A stretch of 21,442 nt of DNA from Tubiluchus corallicola (Eukaryota; Priapulida; Priapulimorpha; Priapulimorphida; Tubiluchidae), in assembly GCA_030141605.1 (NCBI GenBank), contig JAQGDQ010001908.1, positions 1 to 21,442 of the forward strand, given 5' to 3'. Shown here one piece after another: positions 19,825 to 21,442 of this stretch (positions are counted from its first letter, which is position 1; every line of letters starts with the position of its first letter). A program made the position numbers and the translations under genes. The notes beneath the pieces are model-generated. The model saw nothing but the letters and a program-made list of their open reading frames with translations. It had not been told where the DNA came from and did no database searches.

Positions 19825-20792
19825 ATTCAGGTAACACAGGTGGTTTCTATTAAAATTTAGAGAGATTTTCTGTCAGTTCAGGGAGCTTCTTGATACCCAG
19901 TGGGTTTATAGAAGGCAAGTTAAATAATAGCATGAGGTGGTATTTGCATATGTACATCACGAAAGTGTGACTTGTGCATGTTGCGAAGAGGATGCTATTT
20001 TTAGCATTTGCTTGTCGATATTCTCATTCATAAAAGTTCTTGCAATAACAAGAACTGAATCAAATTACTGTGTGCTTTTGTCAACTATGTTCTCTCGCAC
20101 TTAAACTTGAGCATGTTCTTTGTCATCTGCTATTCATATGCTCATGATGTGCCAACAGGTCTATGTTGTCTTAGCATTTTTTTCAATTCTAATCATAACA
20201 CACAGCGAATTTAATGCAATATGACGAAGTCAGCGTGTTTCTCTGTTTACTGACAGAGACGCAGCTGATTGTGACGTTTTTGTTGTCTGCGCATGCGTCG
20301 TAAATTATCTCAACATCGGTGTGAATGCGTTAATTAAAAGATGAAGTTAATGGGACAGTAGGAGAGCTACTGTAGAGTGAGATTGGATGCTCTATGGGCG
20401 GTCGGAATTATTATTAATTCGTTTCTCTGAAGCTGTCTTATGAATAAGGCGTAATTTGACATGTAAGCTAAGCTTTTGACAAACGGACACACGTAAGATA
20501 ATGTAACTTACGTAATAAGGTTCCAGTATTAATGGCTACATTAACACCTTCGCAGTGTTTTCATACTTGCTGCTTCTGTAGTTCATTATTCTGTATCAGG
20601 GTCCCGAAGAGGACGTAGGACTGCCAGGGCAAGGAGCATTTTGGGTCCCGTTCGAAGACCCTACTCACAGAAACAACGACACAAATGAAAAATCTTCTTT
20701 ATCATTGATACGTATAGTAACATTATTTAACAATGGTAGTTCTTGAAGTTTGCATTTTTTACTGTAATGTGTGATGTTACACATGCCACATG
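19825..20792. other. unassigned stretch with a weak exon-like segment
   Basis: Mostly AT-rich sequence without recognisable content. Around 20575-20745 a pyrimidine-rich run ending TCTGTATCAG (CAG at 20598-20600) is followed by a GC-richer open frame (GPEEDVGLPGQGAFWVPF...) to a TGA near 20745. It has no ATG and I recognise no family. Confidence 0.3.
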
Positions 20793-21347
20793 TATAGGTT
20801 TTACATGTCAAATGTAGACCTGCGTTAACTCAAATGTGGATTTAGGTAATTCAAATGTGTCTTGGTAACTCAAATGTAGACTTAGGTAGTTTAAATGTGT
20901 TAACAATGGTTTTCAACAAATCTTAAGCGTTTTTGGTAAGTCAAATGTAGACACATGTCAAGTCAAATGTGACATTGGTATCTCAAATGTGGATAGGTGG
21001 TAAAGTTTAAGGATGTTAAATTTAATCTTCTTTAATTTCAATTTAATAATTGCTGCTAAGTTAAAATGACAACGTTATAGGCGTACTAATAGATGCACTA
21101 TCTTTGGTTTATCTTTTTCTAATTTGCACTTAAATTAAGTTAAATAACTTAATTACCGATTTATTCAAAGTAATGCATCTACATTTGACTTACCTAAGTC
21201 ACATTTGAGTTACAAAAACACATTCGAAATTCCTATGTCTACATTTGACTTACCTAAGTCACATTTGAACTTTCCTGTGCCTACATTTGACTTACCTAAG
21301 TCACATTTGAACTTTCCTGTGTCTACATTTGACGTGTAAAACCTATA
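20793..21347. mobile_element. foldback element, long copy
   Basis: It has the same termini as the copy at 5818-6129 (TATAGGTTTTACATGTCAAA and its inverse) and a closely matching left arm to about 20980. A central AT-rich segment of about 190 bp (20985-21175) is absent from the short copy. The right arm has an extra 42-bp subunit (CTACATTTGACTTACCTAAG beginning near 21239 and again near 21281). Flanks are unrelated to those of the first copy (left CACATG, right CAACG), so this is an independent insertion. No coding capacity. Confidence 0.87.
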
Positions 21348-21442
21348 CAACGCTCGAGTCCCTCTCCTTAAAGCTCCTGGTTTCCGGATCAGCGTCCCAA
21401 CAGCACACTTTTCTCATAGGCCCTGTTCAGCCATCGTCACTG
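21348..21442. other. unassigned window end
   Basis: 95 bp of GC-richer unique sequence after the foldback element. Nothing recognisable before the window ends. Confidence 0.3.

Overview
This window looks like non-coding, repeat-dominated nuclear DNA from an animal, most likely an arthropod with a large genome. It is AT-rich and has no convincing protein-coding gene, no bacterial-style operon, and very long microsatellites. It also holds decayed non-LTR retrotransposon (LINE) pieces, a full-length 5S rRNA-like sequence, tRNA-like repeats and inverted-repeat (foldback) elements. The species cannot be named from the sequence alone. The arthropod call is an inference from the 5S sequence and LINE style.

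Layout. 1-160: (CT)n and an A/T-rich low-complexity tract. About 1.14-3.23 kb: the C-terminal end of a LINE ORF2, split by a 37-unit, indel-free 50-bp tandem array. 3.72-3.93 kb: a (TG/CG)n tract. 4.54-5.36 kb: ten 81-bp units. 5.82-6.13 kb: a foldback element whose longer sister lies at 20.79-21.35 kb. 6.48-6.61 kb: a small imperfect palindrome. 7.33-7.61 kb: a (GA)n tract of about 280 bp. 8.28-8.66 kb and 18.48-18.77 kb: two copies of one retroelement 3' end. 9.04-9.73 kb: a 5S rRNA-like head joined to a GC-rich body. 10.34-11.42 kb: trinucleotide tracts. 12.50-14.21 kb: 17 tRNA-like 97-bp units. 14.83-17.26 kb: 43 units of 57 bp with nested higher-order repeats. 18.98-19.24 kb: a short minus-strand retroposon with target-site duplications. 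19.34-19.82 kb: seventeen nearly identical 29-bp units.

By my count tandem repeats cover roughly 40% of the window, in five unrelated minisatellite families plus several microsatellites. The long open frames in the 81-bp and 57-bp arrays exist because the periods are multiples of three, and I do not annotate them as genes.

No cooperating gene system is visible. The most interesting observations are about repeat birth and evolution. A LINE coding segment appears to have become a satellite: reducing the array to one unit keeps both flanks in one frame. A tRNA-like array keeps its A-box core invariant in all units. A 5S-headed element has no Pol III terminator until well past its end.
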